In this document: piece by piece, positions 53,628 to 63,108 of the stretch | Numbering within the stretch: position 1 is the stretch's first letter | Layout: each line of letters starts with the position of its first letter | Notes under the pieces: model-generated | Told to the model about the DNA's origin: nothing | Databases searched by the model: none | The model's input: only the letters and a program-made list of their open reading frames with translations | Position numbers and translations under genes: made by a program | From: Corynebacterium choanae | GTDB lineage: Bacteria > Actinomycetota > Actinomycetes > Mycobacteriales > Mycobacteriaceae | Reading direction: 5' to 3' | Length of the DNA stretch: 64,000 nucleotides | Assembly (NCBI RefSeq): GCF_003813965.1 | Contig: NZ_CP033896.1 | Coordinates: forward strand, 1,426,001 to 1,490,000

Positions 53628-54737
53628 ATGTCCACTGCAACACCGCATTTGCCGCACACTGTTACCGCCACCATGCAGGCCGCGGTTTTTCACGGTGCCG
53701 GCGATATTCGAGTAGAAACTGTGGCCCGCCCAACGGTGACGGAACCCACTGACGCGGTTATTCGTCTCGTGGCGACCTGCGTTTGCGGCTCTGATCTGTG
53801 GTATTACCGGGGGGAAAGCGATCATGATGTCTCAGGCATCGGCCATGAGGCGCTTGGGGTTATCACCGAGGTCGGCGATACGGCCGCTGGTAGCTTGCAA
53901 CCTGGGCAACTGGTCATTGTTCCTTTCGCCTACAGCGACAACACTTGTCCACACTGCGAAGTTGGGATGCACACAGCCTGCCGCAATGGCGGCTATTTTG
54001 GGCGGGGTGCGCTTGGCTGCCAAGCTGAATATGTGCGGGTGCCCCAAGCTGCAGGCACCTGTGTGCCGGTACCGCCCGGCCACTATTGCATGTCGAAGAT
54101 AAAGGATTTACTTGCCTTGTCGGATGTGATGGGAACCGGCTATCACGCTATCGATGCGGCACTGGTGAAACCAGGAAATACTGTTGCGGTCATCGGTGAC
54201 GGGGCGGTCGGATTATCGGCGGTGTTGGCAGCGAAGATGCGGGGTGCCGCCACGATCATCATGTTGGGTTCGCGCACAGCTGCCCGGCAGCAGTTGGCGA
54301 TCGACTGTGGCGCCACCACTGTCATTAGTGCCCGTGGTCAGGAAGCAATCGATGAGGTACTGCAGATTACTGCGGGAATTGGTGTTGATGGGGTTGCTGA
54401 ATGTGTGGGAACCGGTGCGGCAATGACAACCGCGATCCGTATCGCCCGCCCGGGGGCGGTGATCGGCCGGGTCGGATTGCCGCATGATGCCCCAATCGAT
54501 GAGCTGTACACCTTTGGGCACAATATTGGGGTTCGAGGCGGTCCGGCGCCGGTGCGCGCCTATCTCGATGAGCTACTTGCGGCAGTACTTGACGGTGATC
54601 TGCAGCCGGGCAAAGTATTCGACTATACAACTACTCTGGACAATATTGCGGCAGCCTATGCGGCGATGGACACCCGCCAAGCAACGAAGACACTCATCGA
54701 TTTCACCGCCGGCAATGGCATCACTACCACCGTCTAG
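53628..54737 (+). CDS. Zinc-dependent alcohol dehydrogenase family oxidoreductase
   Basis: A 369-residue medium-chain dehydrogenase. Catalytic zinc ligands appear in ATCVCGSDLWYYRG (Cys) and GIGHEALGVITEVG (His-Glu), a structural-zinc-like CPHCEVGMHTAC group in the middle, and the NAD(P)-binding VAVIGDGAVGLSAVLAAKM. The end is RQATKTLIDFTAG. The substrate is not determined; likeness is to glutathione-independent/Threonine-dehydrogenase-like members. ATG 53628 has AAGGAG six bases upstream. It is transcribed away from the RecB-type gene and converges with aspA. Confidence 0.85.
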   Translation: MSTATPHLPHTVTATMQAAVFHGAGDIRVETVARPTVTEPTDAVIRLVATCVCGSDLWYYRGESDHDVSGIGHEALGVITEVGDTAAGSLQPGQLVIVPFAYSDNTCPHCEVGMHTACRNGGYFGRGALGCQAEYVRVPQAAGTCVPVPPGHYCMSKIKDLLALSDVMGTGYHAIDAALVKPGNTVAVIGDGAVGLSAVLAAKMRGAATIIMLGSRTAARQQLAIDCGATTVISARGQEAIDEVLQITAGIGVDGVAECVGTGAAMTTAIRIARPGAVIGRVGLPHDAPIDELYTFGHNIGVRGGPAPVRAYLDELLAAVLDGDLQPGKVFDYTTTLDNIAAAYAAMDTRQATKTLIDFTAGNGITTTV

Positions 54738-54820
54738 TAGCAGGCTAGAGGCAACTCTGCTCCGCTGGCAGGTAGCCGACTAGAAACAGATCACCCGTCG
54801 CAACGCGCCGTGAAAAACAA

Positions 54821-54841
54821 CCACCCGCCCCCAACGGGTGG
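54821..54841 (-). terminator. Terminator of aspA
   Basis: CCACCCG (54821-54827) and CGGGTGG (54835-54841) form a 7-bp GC stem with a 7-base loop. On the minus strand it is followed by TTGTTTTTC. It lies 97 bases after the aspA stop, between converging genes. Confidence 0.65.
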
Positions 54842-54937
54842 ACAGCTGTAACAAACCCAGAAGGTTGAGCAGCTCAAGTCCACATGATGGGTGCGGGTGG
54901 TGTGGCGGGTGTTGTGTCTCAGTTGAAAAGCCCTAAC

Positions 54938-56494
54938 CTAGTCTTCCAGGTAGAGCTTGCCGCGGAACACCGGATGCATGAGGTTTTCTTTACTTAGCAC
55001 TTGATCAAGGGTTTTCTCATCCATGAGTTTGTGCTTCAACACCAGTTCACGCACGGTTTTGCCGGTTTCGGCGGCTTCTTTGCCGATGACATCGCCCCAG
55101 TGGTGGCCAATAAACGGATTCAGGTAGGTGACGATACCGATCGAATTTTCCACATAAGCCCGGCACACTTCCGGATTCGCAGTGATACCGGTAACGCACT
55201 TTTCCCGCAGGGTGTTCGCCGCATTCGACAGAATACGGATCGACTGGAACAAGGCTTCCCCGATCACCGGCTCCATCACGTTGAGCTGCAGCTGCCCTGC
55301 TTCAGCGGCCATCGTCACGGTGAGATCATTGCCGAACACTTTAAAACACACCTGGTTGACAACCTCAGGGATCACCGGGTTGACCTTTGCTGGCATAATC
55401 GACGACCCTGCCTGGCGCGGTGGCAGATTAATCTCGTTCAACCCTGCCCGTGGCCCAGACGACAGCAGACGCAGGTCGTTACAGATTTTCGACAGTTTCA
55501 TTGCGGCGCGCTTCACCGCACCGTGGGCAAGCACATAGGCGCCGGTGTCGGAGGTTGCCTCGATAAGATCCCGAGCAGTTTTCATCTCCAGCCCGGTGAC
55601 TTCTGACAATGCGGCAACCACCTGGTGACGGTAACCAGCCGGGGTGTTCACCCCTGTGCCGATAGCTGTAGCCCCCAGGTTAATCTCGAGCAGACGCTGC
55701 GCGGCGTCTTTGAGCACTGCTTGTTCTTCGGCCAGATTGTGGGCAAAAGCTTGGAACTCCTCCCCTAAGGTCATCGGCACCGCATCCTGCAGCTGGGTGC
55801 GCCCCATTTTCAGAATGTCAATGAACTCATGACCTTTTTCTTGGAAGGCATCTTGCAGCTGATCGAAGGCGGTGATGAGGTCGCCGATCGCGTAATACAC
55901 CCCCAGCCGGAACCCGGTGGGATAGGCGTCGTTGGTCGACTGGCTCATATTGACATCATCGTTCGGGTTGATGATGTCATATGAGCCTTTCGGATGGCCT
56001 AAATATTCCAAGGCAAGATTGGCCACCACTTCATTGGTGTTCATGTTTAGGCTGGTACCAGCACCGCCTTGGAACACATCCAACGGGAACTGATCCATGC
56101 AGCGGCCTTCGTCCAAAATCTGGTCGCAAGCCCATACGATCGCCTCCGATTTTTCCCCGGATAGCGTGTGCAGTCGCCGGTTCGCTAAAGCGGTGGCCTT
56201 TTTCACCTGCACCATGCCGCGGATGAATTCCGGAACATGGTTGATGGTGGTGCGGGAGATTTGGAAGTTTTCCATTGCGCGTAACGTATGCACCCCGTAG
56301 TAGGCGTCGTCGGGGACTTCCATCTCGCCGAGGAGATCAACTTCGATCCGGTAGCCGTCGCGGGCTGTCCGTTTCACATCATCATGCTGAATTGGGGTGG
56401 CAGCAGCAGGGTTGTCACCGGTGTCGGTGGGTTGCGTCGACTCGGTGGCCTCGGTTTGCGAGTCGGTGGAAGTTGCCTTGGATTTACGCGCCAT
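54938..56494 (-). CDS. aspA: Aspartate ammonia-lyase AspA
   Basis: A 518-residue fumarase/aspartase. After a ~45-residue Thr/Ser/Gln-rich N-terminal extension come [80 protein letters not shown] and the signature [20 protein letters not shown]. It converts aspartate to fumarate and ammonia. ATG 56494 follows a GTG at 56497; either could start. The N-terminal extension is also seen in other corynebacterial AspA proteins, to my knowledge. Confidence 0.92.
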   Translation of the reverse strand: MARKSKATSTDSQTEATESTQPTDTGDNPAAATPIQHDDVKRTARDGYRIEVDLLGEMEVPDDAYYGVHTLRAMENFQISRTTINHVPEFIRGMVQVKKATALANRRLHTLSGEKSEAIVWACDQILDEGRCMDQFPLDVFQGGAGTSLNMNTNEVVANLALEYLGHPKGSYDIINPNDDVNMSQSTNDAYPTGFRLGVYYAIGDLITAFDQLQDAFQEKGHEFIDILKMGRTQLQDAVPMTLGEEFQAFAHNLAEEQAVLKDAAQRLLEINLGATAIGTGVNTPAGYRHQVVAALSEVTGLEMKTARDLIEATSDTGAYVLAHGAVKRAAMKLSKICNDLRLLSSGPRAGLNEINLPPRQAGSSIMPAKVNPVIPEVVNQVCFKVFGNDLTVTMAAEAGQLQLNVMEPVIGEALFQSIRILSNAANTLREKCVTGITANPEVCRAYVENSIGIVTYLNPFIGHHWGDVIGKEAAETGKTVRELVLKHKLMDEKTLDQVLSKENLMHPVFRGKLYLED

Positions 56495-56998
56495 CACTAG
56501 CCTATCTGTGGTTGCTCATCTCAGCAGTGGCATGGTTGACCACTGCCTGATATATCGCGGAATATGCCAACATATTGGTGGTTCAATAGGTGGCAGCTGT
56601 GCTTGAACCAGATTGGCAGGACTTGGTGGCCGCAGGTGTGCCGCGGTGATGCCTGTGATGCCGCCGAAGCAGCGTGGCGATAGTGTAACGCGGCTGCTTC
56701 AGCGTTGCTTGGTTCCAAGCAGCAAGCCGAATCCAAGTGTACTGGGGGCGATAAGCCAGTGAAGCCTGCTGCAGGTGTTTGACGGTTTTCCTGCGTCAAA
56801 GACCCCTAACCTGCCCACTTTCAGGGGTGGCAAAGCCAGATTCTTGATCTGACATATTGCCGAACATTGGTGAGCGGGAGCAGGTATCGAGCTGTAAGCC
56901 GGCGGGCATCTCTAGATTCGGTAATGCTGGCTGTGAAAAACCGTCACCGGATGGGCAGTATTCGTTGCGTGGGTGCAGGTGTTGTGCGGCGGCAACGC
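56495..56998. other. hisG-aspA gap, no gene supported
   Basis: About 500 bases without a supported frame. A short inverted repeat ACCCCT / AGGGGT (56802-56807 and 56823-56828) lies 170 bases past the hisG stop on the minus strand and may help termination. The part nearest 56495 should hold the aspA promoter. Confidence 0.4.
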
Positions 56999-57844
56999 TT
57001 AGAGCCGGGCGATGCTGATTTCGGTGGCAAGAATTGCTTCGCCACCAAGCGCAGACAGCTCATCCATAATCGCGTTGGCATCTCGGCGCGGTACGAGTGC
57101 CCGCACAGCCACCCATCCTTGCCTGGTGAGCGGAGAGACCGTAGGACCAGATACACCCGGGGTGATTGCTTGTGCCTGCGGCAGATTTGCTGCGGCCACA
57201 TTGTAGTCCAGCATGAGATAGTCGCGGGCATGCAAGATGCCTTCGATGCGGCTAAGGAGCCGCTGGCGGGTGGAGGAATCTTCCGCCCCGGGCCGGGCGA
57301 TCACTACTGCCTCTGAGGCAAGCAGGGGTTCCCCAAAGGGGGCAAGGCCGTGTTTGCGCAACGTGCCGCCGGTTGAGACCACATCGGCGATAAAGTCTGC
57401 TACACCGAGTTTGATGGAGATTTCAACAGCCCCGTCGAGGCGAATCACCTCCGCGTTGTAGCCGCGTTCCGCGAGATCCGCGCGCACCAGATTTGGGTAA
57501 GAGGTGGCGATGCGTGCCCCGTTGAGCTGTCGCACATCTAGCGCTGCGTCGGCCGGTCCTGCATAGCGGAAAGTGGAAGCACCAAAGCCGAGACTGAGGA
57601 GTTCTTCCACCTCAACTGCGGCATCTTTCGCCAGGTCGCGGCCGGTGATGCCGACATCAAGTTGGCCGCCGGCAACATAGATGGCGATATCTTTCGGGCG
57701 GAGGAAAAACAGTTCCACTTCGTTGCGTTCGTCCAGCACTGACAGTGTTTTGGTGTCTTTTCGTCCGCGATATCCGGCTTGGGTGAGGATTTCTACGGCA
57801 GTCTCAGAGAGGGAGCCTTTATTGGGCAGGGCAACTTTCAACAT
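56999..57844 (-). CDS. hisG: ATP phosphoribosyltransferase HisG (long form)
   Basis: A 281-residue enzyme, the first step of histidine synthesis. It has [77 protein letters not shown] and the pyrophosphate loop [13 protein letters not shown]. The C-terminal ~80 residues ([20 protein letters not shown]) form the regulatory domain for histidine feedback. ATG 57844; hisE lies 105 bases upstream on the same strand. Confidence 0.96.
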   Translation of the reverse strand: MLKVALPNKGSLSETAVEILTQAGYRGRKDTKTLSVLDERNEVELFFLRPKDIAIYVAGGQLDVGITGRDLAKDAAVEVEELLSLGFGASTFRYAGPADAALDVRQLNGARIATSYPNLVRADLAERGYNAEVIRLDGAVEISIKLGVADFIADVVSTGGTLRKHGLAPFGEPLLASEAVVIARPGAEDSSTRQRLLSRIEGILHARDYLMLDYNVAAANLPQAQAITPGVSGPTVSPLTRQGWVAVRALVPRRDANAIMDELSALGGEAILATEISIARL

Positions 57845-57949
57845 GGGAATCGTGTTTTTCTGTGTGGGGGTGCCTACAACTGTGCTTTTCGCAACGTTTG
57901 GCAGGTCACTGTGGTCACGCCAGGTGGCGGTGATCGGCGACGGGGAAGG

Positions 57950-58213
57950 TTAAAGATGACGATAGATGTCGCTTGGGCTAAGACCTTTGGCAATCATCAT
58001 GACTTGAGTCCAATACAGCAGCTGGCTGACTTCTTCGGCGAATTCTTCTGCAGACTGGTATTCGGCTGCCATCCACACTTCGGCAGCTTCCTCAACAATT
58101 TTTTTGCCGATCGTGTGCGGGCCTGCGGCAAGCGCTGCTACTGTCGCGGATCCGGCTGGCTGTTCGGCTGCTCGTTTTGATAATTCGGCAAACAACTCGT
58201 CAAAGGTTTTCAC
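57950..58213 (-). CDS. hisE: Phosphoribosyl-ATP pyrophosphatase HisE
   Basis: An 87-residue all-helical MazG-like pyrophosphatase. It has [16 protein letters not shown], the conserved [19 protein letters not shown] metal-binding helix, and [19 protein letters not shown]. It hydrolyses phosphoribosyl-ATP to phosphoribosyl-AMP, the second histidine step. It is paired with hisG as in other corynebacteria; the rest of the his genes are elsewhere. Confidence 0.95.
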   Translation of the reverse strand: MKTFDELFAELSKRAAEQPAGSATVAALAAGPHTIGKKIVEEAAEVWMAAEYQSAEEFAEEVSQLLYWTQVMMIAKGLSPSDIYRHL

Positions 58214-58459
58214 GGCTAGTCATTGTTCCACATTTTGGTTGCATGGTGGGCATCATCAGCAGGATCGTTCCACCAGATGGAATGCCAGGTGTGCGCTGTG
58301 GGGGCAACAACAACCTCTCACCCCCGAACCTGTTTCCCGATCGGCGGAGTCATCCTAACGACAGCACCCATAGAGCAGACGAGGCGCAGCGCAGACGGAG
58401 GTGAAATCGATGTCTGCCCGAAATATGGTTGCCCGCCTCCCTAGCAGGACGGGTCCGTG

Positions 58460-59248
58460 TTATCGCCGGAGCGAAGGGGATCGCTGTTGCAGCCACTGCC
58501 ACAGGTGCGCAATCCCTGTCGCACCCAATTCGTAGAGCACCTCAGCATGGGAGGTCTCCCCGCCCGTAAACTCGGCCAACGCAATCGCCCCCGCAGGAAC
58601 CTGGGGCGCCTGGCTGCCAGGCAACCCCACCACGGTCATACCTGCCGCGACACCGGCAGCCATGCCGGTCGGGGAATCTTCAAACACCAAACAGTCAACC
58701 GGATTGACCCCCAAAGCTGCTGCGGCAGTGAGATACATTTCCGGATCGGGTTTGCCGCGGTCAACCTCATCACCACAAATCGTGGTCACAAATGGGGCTG
58801 TACCAATAACTTGCAACGGCGGATCAGCTAATATCCGGGGCGTATTCGTCGCCACCGCCATCGCCACACCCGCCTCGGCGAGATGCTGCAACATGGTACG
58901 CACCCGCGGATCAACGCTGAGCCGCTCGGCAAACAGCTCAGTCATCCGGGCAACCATCCACCGATACCAGTGCGCCTGCCCCTCTGGGGTGACCGGAATC
59001 CCTGCATGGGTTGCCGCCACCCGATACGTGTTCGCAAACGATCCGCCGATCGTAGTTGCCCGCAACGCTGGGGTGAGCCGGCGACCAAGCTGTTCGGACA
59101 GCTCATAGGTGGCAATAGTCCAAATTGGTTCGGAATCCACCAAGGTGCCATCCATATCCCAAATAATCGCTGGCGGCAGGCCAGCCTGTGGCGGCAAAGA
59201 CAAAGGATGTGTGCTGGTCGAAGAGGCCAAATCAAACACTCGTTTCAA
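58460..59248 (-). CDS. HAD-family phosphatase/phosphoglucomutase-like
   Basis: A 262-residue HAD hydrolase of the beta-phosphoglucomutase type. Motif I is PAIIWDMDGTLVDSEP (nucleophile Asp and acid Asp), motif II AVATNTPR, motif III the Lys in VDRGKPDPEMYLTAAAALGV and motif IV VFEDSPTGMAAGVAAGM. A helical cap lies between motifs I and II. The substrate is unknown; sugar phosphates are usual. ATG 59248; it sits between hisE and mshC on the same strand. Confidence 0.86.
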   Translation of the reverse strand: MKRVFDLASSTSTHPLSLPPQAGLPPAIIWDMDGTLVDSEPIWTIATYELSEQLGRRLTPALRATTIGGSFANTYRVAATHAGIPVTPEGQAHWYRWMVARMTELFAERLSVDPRVRTMLQHLAEAGVAMAVATNTPRILADPPLQVIGTAPFVTTICGDEVDRGKPDPEMYLTAAAALGVNPVDCLVFEDSPTGMAAGVAAGMTVVGLPGSQAPQVPAGAIALAEFTGGETSHAEVLYELGATGIAHLWQWLQQRSPSLRR

Positions 59249-59431
59249 CGGTTATGCACCAGCAACGTGGCTGCACAATCAGATATTCGGGAATACGATG
59301 AGAAAAAAAGCAAGCAACCGTAAGCTTAGCACCGGCAATGCCACCGACACTTGGCTGCGATACATCTGTGGTAAACAGCAGACACCTCTCCCGAAGGCAG
59401 GGAGCAGTTTCTCCTGAAACCCGGGAGCGGT

Positions 59432-61351
59432 TTAACGCACACCAAGTTCTTGACGCACTGCTGCAAGCTCTGCCGCGTCACGGGTTTGCACAATCTGCCG
59501 TGCCAAGGTCACCGGAATGCCACCGGCTGCTGCCAGTTGAGCAGAAATCGCTGCGATACGCACCGCATCAGCTGGATCATCAAATAATTCACCGGCAGCC
59601 TGCTCGTTGACCAACAGAACTTCACCCCACCATGCGGCAAACGCTGAAACGCGCGCATCACCCGTGCAGGCAGCAAGCCGCCCCGGCAGCACATCCCACA
59701 GTTTGGCGAGCGCATCAATAACAGCAGCATCTAGCAGCGGATCAAAGCATGCTTTTTCCTCCGGGGAAAGATGCTGCCCTTGATGATACGAGCGCAGCTC
59801 ATCAATAAACCCCGCTGCGGAGTCAGCATCATCGCAAACAAATTCATCATCCGCCTGCTGCGTAGTCGACTGTGCAACCTGACCCGCAGGAGCGGGCGCC
59901 GCGGCATCGCTTCGATTGCTTGGATCACCAGCAGACACCGGTGCACAGGCCTGCCCGGTTACAGAATCTGAACCAACAGAGGTCTCAAGCAGTGCTACCC
60001 CGAGCAGATTTGCCACCGTATGCGCAATGTATTCCCCCGGATGATCAATCGCTGCCAGGGTGTCTGCATGCTGCGAAGCAACGAACTCCATCATTGCGGC
60101 AAGTACAAGTTCAACAGCAGAATGCTCATCGGCGGGAAGGAACGGATCGACGTATCCACCAGCACCCAACACCAGACGACAAGCTGCATCAACCACAGCC
60201 AGCGCGCCGGGTGTGTCAAGATCATCAGCTAGGCGCTGTCGAAGCGCAACCGTTACCGCCACAGCCAGCGCCGGATCCACCTCGTGGGTAACCAGCTGCT
60301 GCCAGCTTTCCAAACGACGCTGCTGCTCAGCTAACAGGGTCGCGGAGAAATCCCGATCAGTTCGATAGTGGCCTGCAAGCAGCGACAAGCGGATAGCAGC
60401 TGGATGATGCCCTTGCGTAAGCAGCTTGTGCACAAACACAAGATTGCCGAGTGACTTCGACATTTTTGTGCCATCAAGCCCAATCATTCCGGCATGGGTG
60501 TACCAGCGAGCCATCCGTTTAATCCCGTGGGCGGCCTCGACATGGGCGGCGGTGTATTCATGATGCGGGAACACCAAATCGCTGCCACCGCCCTGGATAA
60601 GAAATGAAGAGCCAGGGTCTAACCTATTAGCAGCAATTGCTGCACATTCGATATGCCACCCTGGTCGCCCCCGACCGAAGGGTGAATCCCAAGCCGGTTC
60701 ACCGGGTCGCTCCGCACGCCAGATCAGCGCATCCAGCGGGTCACGTTTGCCTTCACGTTCCGGATCACCACCGCGTTCTGCAAACAAGGCGAGCATCGTT
60801 TCCCGATCAGCATTGGACACATACCCAAATTGATCCGTGGCAGACACCGACACGTAGAGATCTGATCGCCCCTCGTCGTCGGTAACGCTATAGGTAACCC
60901 CTCCCTCGACCAGCCGTGCAATGAGAGCAATAACCTCATCGATAGAGTCAGTGACCGCCACATAGTCCTGCGGCGGGATCACCGACAGCGCTTCCATGTC
61001 GCTGCGGAACAAATCAATCTGTTCGTTACCAAGCGCCTTCCAATCGACACCGTCACGATCAGCTCGCTCAAAAAGCGGGTCGTCAATATCGGTGACGTTT
61101 TGCACAAACCGCACCTGATATCCCATGTCGAGGAGGAAACGGTGGATCACATCGAACGCAACATAGGTGGCCGCATGACCCAGATGAGTGGCGTCGTACG
61201 GGGTGATGCCACACACGTAGAGACCGGCTAGTTCACCAGGTTTCGCCGGCAGCGGTATTGGGGTGACCGCATCTGCTGCAGCATCAAATAACTGCAGCTG
61301 TACCGGGGTTTTCGACAGTGGATAAAGTTTCGGCTGTGGCCACGAACGCAT
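59432..61351 (-). CDS. mshC: Mycothiol ligase MshC with a C-terminal extension
   Basis: A 639-residue protein; MshC is usually ~410. Residues 1-~455 are MshC, a CysRS-like enzyme: LAGLYVCGITPYDATHLGHA (zinc Cys ~47, HIGH-like HLGH), GRPGWHIECAAIA, VFPHHEYTAAHVEA, and KMSKS at 295-299. It joins Cys to GlcN-Ins with ATP. From ~456 (about 59985) a linker rich in Ala/Ser/Gln leads to ~130 helical residues (LSPEEKACFDPLLDAAVIDA, RVSAFAAWWGEVLLV, DAVRIAAISAQLAAAGGIPV) without clear likeness, maybe a CysRS-like tail. ATG 61351 is preferred to a frame from 61423. Confidence 0.85.
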   Translation of the reverse strand: MRSWPQPKLYPLSKTPVQLQLFDAAADAVTPIPLPAKPGELAGLYVCGITPYDATHLGHAATYVAFDVIHRFLLDMGYQVRFVQNVTDIDDPLFERADRDGVDWKALGNEQIDLFRSDMEALSVIPPQDYVAVTDSIDEVIALIARLVEGGVTYSVTDDEGRSDLYVSVSATDQFGYVSNADRETMLALFAERGGDPEREGKRDPLDALIWRAERPGEPAWDSPFGRGRPGWHIECAAIAANRLDPGSSFLIQGGGSDLVFPHHEYTAAHVEAAHGIKRMARWYTHAGMIGLDGTKMSKSLGNLVFVHKLLTQGHHPAAIRLSLLAGHYRTDRDFSATLLAEQQRRLESWQQLVTHEVDPALAVAVTVALRQRLADDLDTPGALAVVDAACRLVLGAGGYVDPFLPADEHSAVELVLAAMMEFVASQHADTLAAIDHPGEYIAHTVANLLGVALLETSVGSDSVTGQACAPVSAGDPSNRSDAAAPAPAGQVAQSTTQQADDEFVCDDADSAAGFIDELRSYHQGQHLSPEEKACFDPLLDAAVIDALAKLWDVLPGRLAACTGDARVSAFAAWWGEVLLVNEQAAGELFDDPADAVRIAAISAQLAAAGGIPVTLARQIVQTRDAAELAAVRQELGVR

Positions 61352-61624
61352 GCCCCATACAATACGTCCCATTCGTCCCAGGCGCGAAAAAAACCACCAC
61401 AACCAACCAGGTACATCGGACACGCAGCATCTTCAGCCACGGTGCCCAAGCGAACTTGTGCACCGTAGTTCTTTTGCAAGGAGCTCAGTTGCGTGCTTAA
61501 ACAACATACTCGGCGAATTGGTGGTGGTTGAAGAAGATGGCAGCGTAGCTCTTCGCGCCGATGCCTTGCTGACTGCTCCCCGCCGTCGAGCCGCAAGCAG
61601 GTAAGGCTTTTTTCTGGCCAGCAG

Positions 61625-62551
61625 CTACATTGGATGTAATACGCCTGCTGCAAGCAGTCCCATCACCACTACACCGACCGGGATACGGTAGGCCGCAAAC
61701 CAAGCAAACGAGTGGTGGGCAACAAACTTCAACAGCCACGCAATTGACGCATAGCCCACCGCGAATGCGATCAACGTGCCAACAGCGAGCTGGCTTGCCG
61801 AAGCAGCTTGCCCCGCCTCGGGGTTAAAGGCATCAGGCAGACTAAACAATCCGGAGGCGAGCACGGCTGGAATGGCAAGCAAGAAGGAAAACCTGGCCGC
61901 TGCTTCCCGCTCAAGGCCAAGCAACAGCCCCGCACTAATCGTGCCACCAGAGCGCGACACCCCTGGAATAAGTGCAAGACACTGCGCAAACCCCATGACG
62001 AGAGCGTCTTTCATGGTTAATGTGTCCATCGTTCGACGCTTGTTGCCGTAGCGTTCGGCTGCAATGAACACCAGCGAGAACCCGATCAGTACGGCTGCGG
62101 TAATCCACATGTTGCGCAGGTTTTCCCGGATGAGATCTTTACCTAAATAGCCCAACACACCCACCGGGATGGTCCCGGCGATGACCATCCAACCCATGCG
62201 ATAGTCCAGGCCGCGCGCCGCCTTATTCGTTAGCCCCCGAACCCAGCCCTTGATGATGCGCCAAATATCGCTTGCAAAATAGACCAGTACTGCAGCTTCG
62301 GTCCCCAGCTGGATCACAGCAGTAAACGAAGCGCCGGCATCCTCGCCGAACAGCAGATCAGAGATAATGCGCAGGTGACCAGAGGAGGAAACAGGCAAAA
62401 ACTCGGTTAGCCCTTGCACTACAGACAGCACAATCGTCTGCGGCCAGGTCATGTCGCTTGCTTGGGTGGCTTGCGTAAGACTGTCTTTCGCCGCAGAGAA
62501 AAACTGTGTGACAGGGGCAACCGCAGTCGCTAAAGAAGAAAGTGAGATCAC
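61625..62551 (-). CDS. uppP: Undecaprenyl-diphosphatase UppP (BacA)
   Basis: A 308-residue membrane enzyme with about eight helices. The two family signatures are visible: [20 protein letters not shown] and [20 protein letters not shown]. It recycles undecaprenyl diphosphate to the monophosphate for cell-wall synthesis. GTG 62551 gives the N-terminal extension seen in corynebacterial proteins; Met 62452 ([15 protein letters not shown]) is the alternative. It lies upstream of mshC on the same strand after a 200-base gap. Confidence 0.94.
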   Translation of the reverse strand: MISLSSLATAVAPVTQFFSAAKDSLTQATQASDMTWPQTIVLSVVQGLTEFLPVSSSGHLRIISDLLFGEDAGASFTAVIQLGTEAAVLVYFASDIWRIIKGWVRGLTNKAARGLDYRMGWMVIAGTIPVGVLGYLGKDLIRENLRNMWITAAVLIGFSLVFIAAERYGNKRRTMDTLTMKDALVMGFAQCLALIPGVSRSGGTISAGLLLGLEREAAARFSFLLAIPAVLASGLFSLPDAFNPEAGQAASASQLAVGTLIAFAVGYASIAWLLKFVAHHSFAWFAAYRIPVGVVVMGLLAAGVLHPM

Positions 62552-63108
62552 GGCCTCAAAGGCTACACCACATCACCACATGGAGTATTGCTCGCACGCT
62601 TCCACGCTCCCCTTTCGGCAAGCTTGTGAGGTGCTTCGGGGTAGCCGAGCTGGTGTTGTGTGCTGCAGCTGCGTTTTGGCTCGCACAAGCGCCGATTCTG
62701 ATCGACAGGTGCGCTTGCCCGCACAACACACCGCAAGCGTCGGCATACTTCGTTGTTAAATATTTCCGGTGACCCCAACCGGAAGCACAACCGGGGTCGG
62801 CATGGAAAGAAAAATAGAAAGTGGAATACACAAAGAAGCAGAATCTGGCCTTGTGTTCCACTAGGACTTGGCGGCCGGTCGGTACCGGTACGTATCTGCT
62901 GCAATGTTCATCCGATCTCTGACTGAGTCAGCAAGGATAACGCGGCGTACCGTTACGACGACGAGGTTGTGTGTCGTCATAGCGTGATCCAACGTTGATC
63001 AATACCCGCAGTCGTGTCGCGGCGGTGCTCCGTTCATCGGTGTTCCTGGAGCGTGCGCAGGGAAGAAACGTTCTGGCCTTCAGGACGTGCAATGGTAGGG
63101 TAAACCCC
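62552..63108. other. uppP-lipoprotein intergenic region
   Basis: Divergent promoter region of 557 bases with no supported gene. A stem GACCCC / GGGGTC (62771-62776 and 62793-62798) is the only clear hairpin. The last ~20 bases contain the -10 of the lipoprotein gene. Confidence 0.4.
63096..63101 (+). promoter_or_regulatory. Probable -10 of a leaderless lipoprotein mRNA
   Basis: TAGGGT ends seven bases before GTG 63109, with no ribosome site between. This is the usual spacing for a leaderless transcript in actinobacteria. A -35 was not clearly identified. Confidence 0.4.

Noticed and set aside
61350..61604. Plus-strand frame between mshC and uppP ending EEDGSVALRADALLTAPRR
   Set aside because: Overlaps the mshC start region in antisense, and no start codon with a ribosome site opens the protein-like end; left uncalled.
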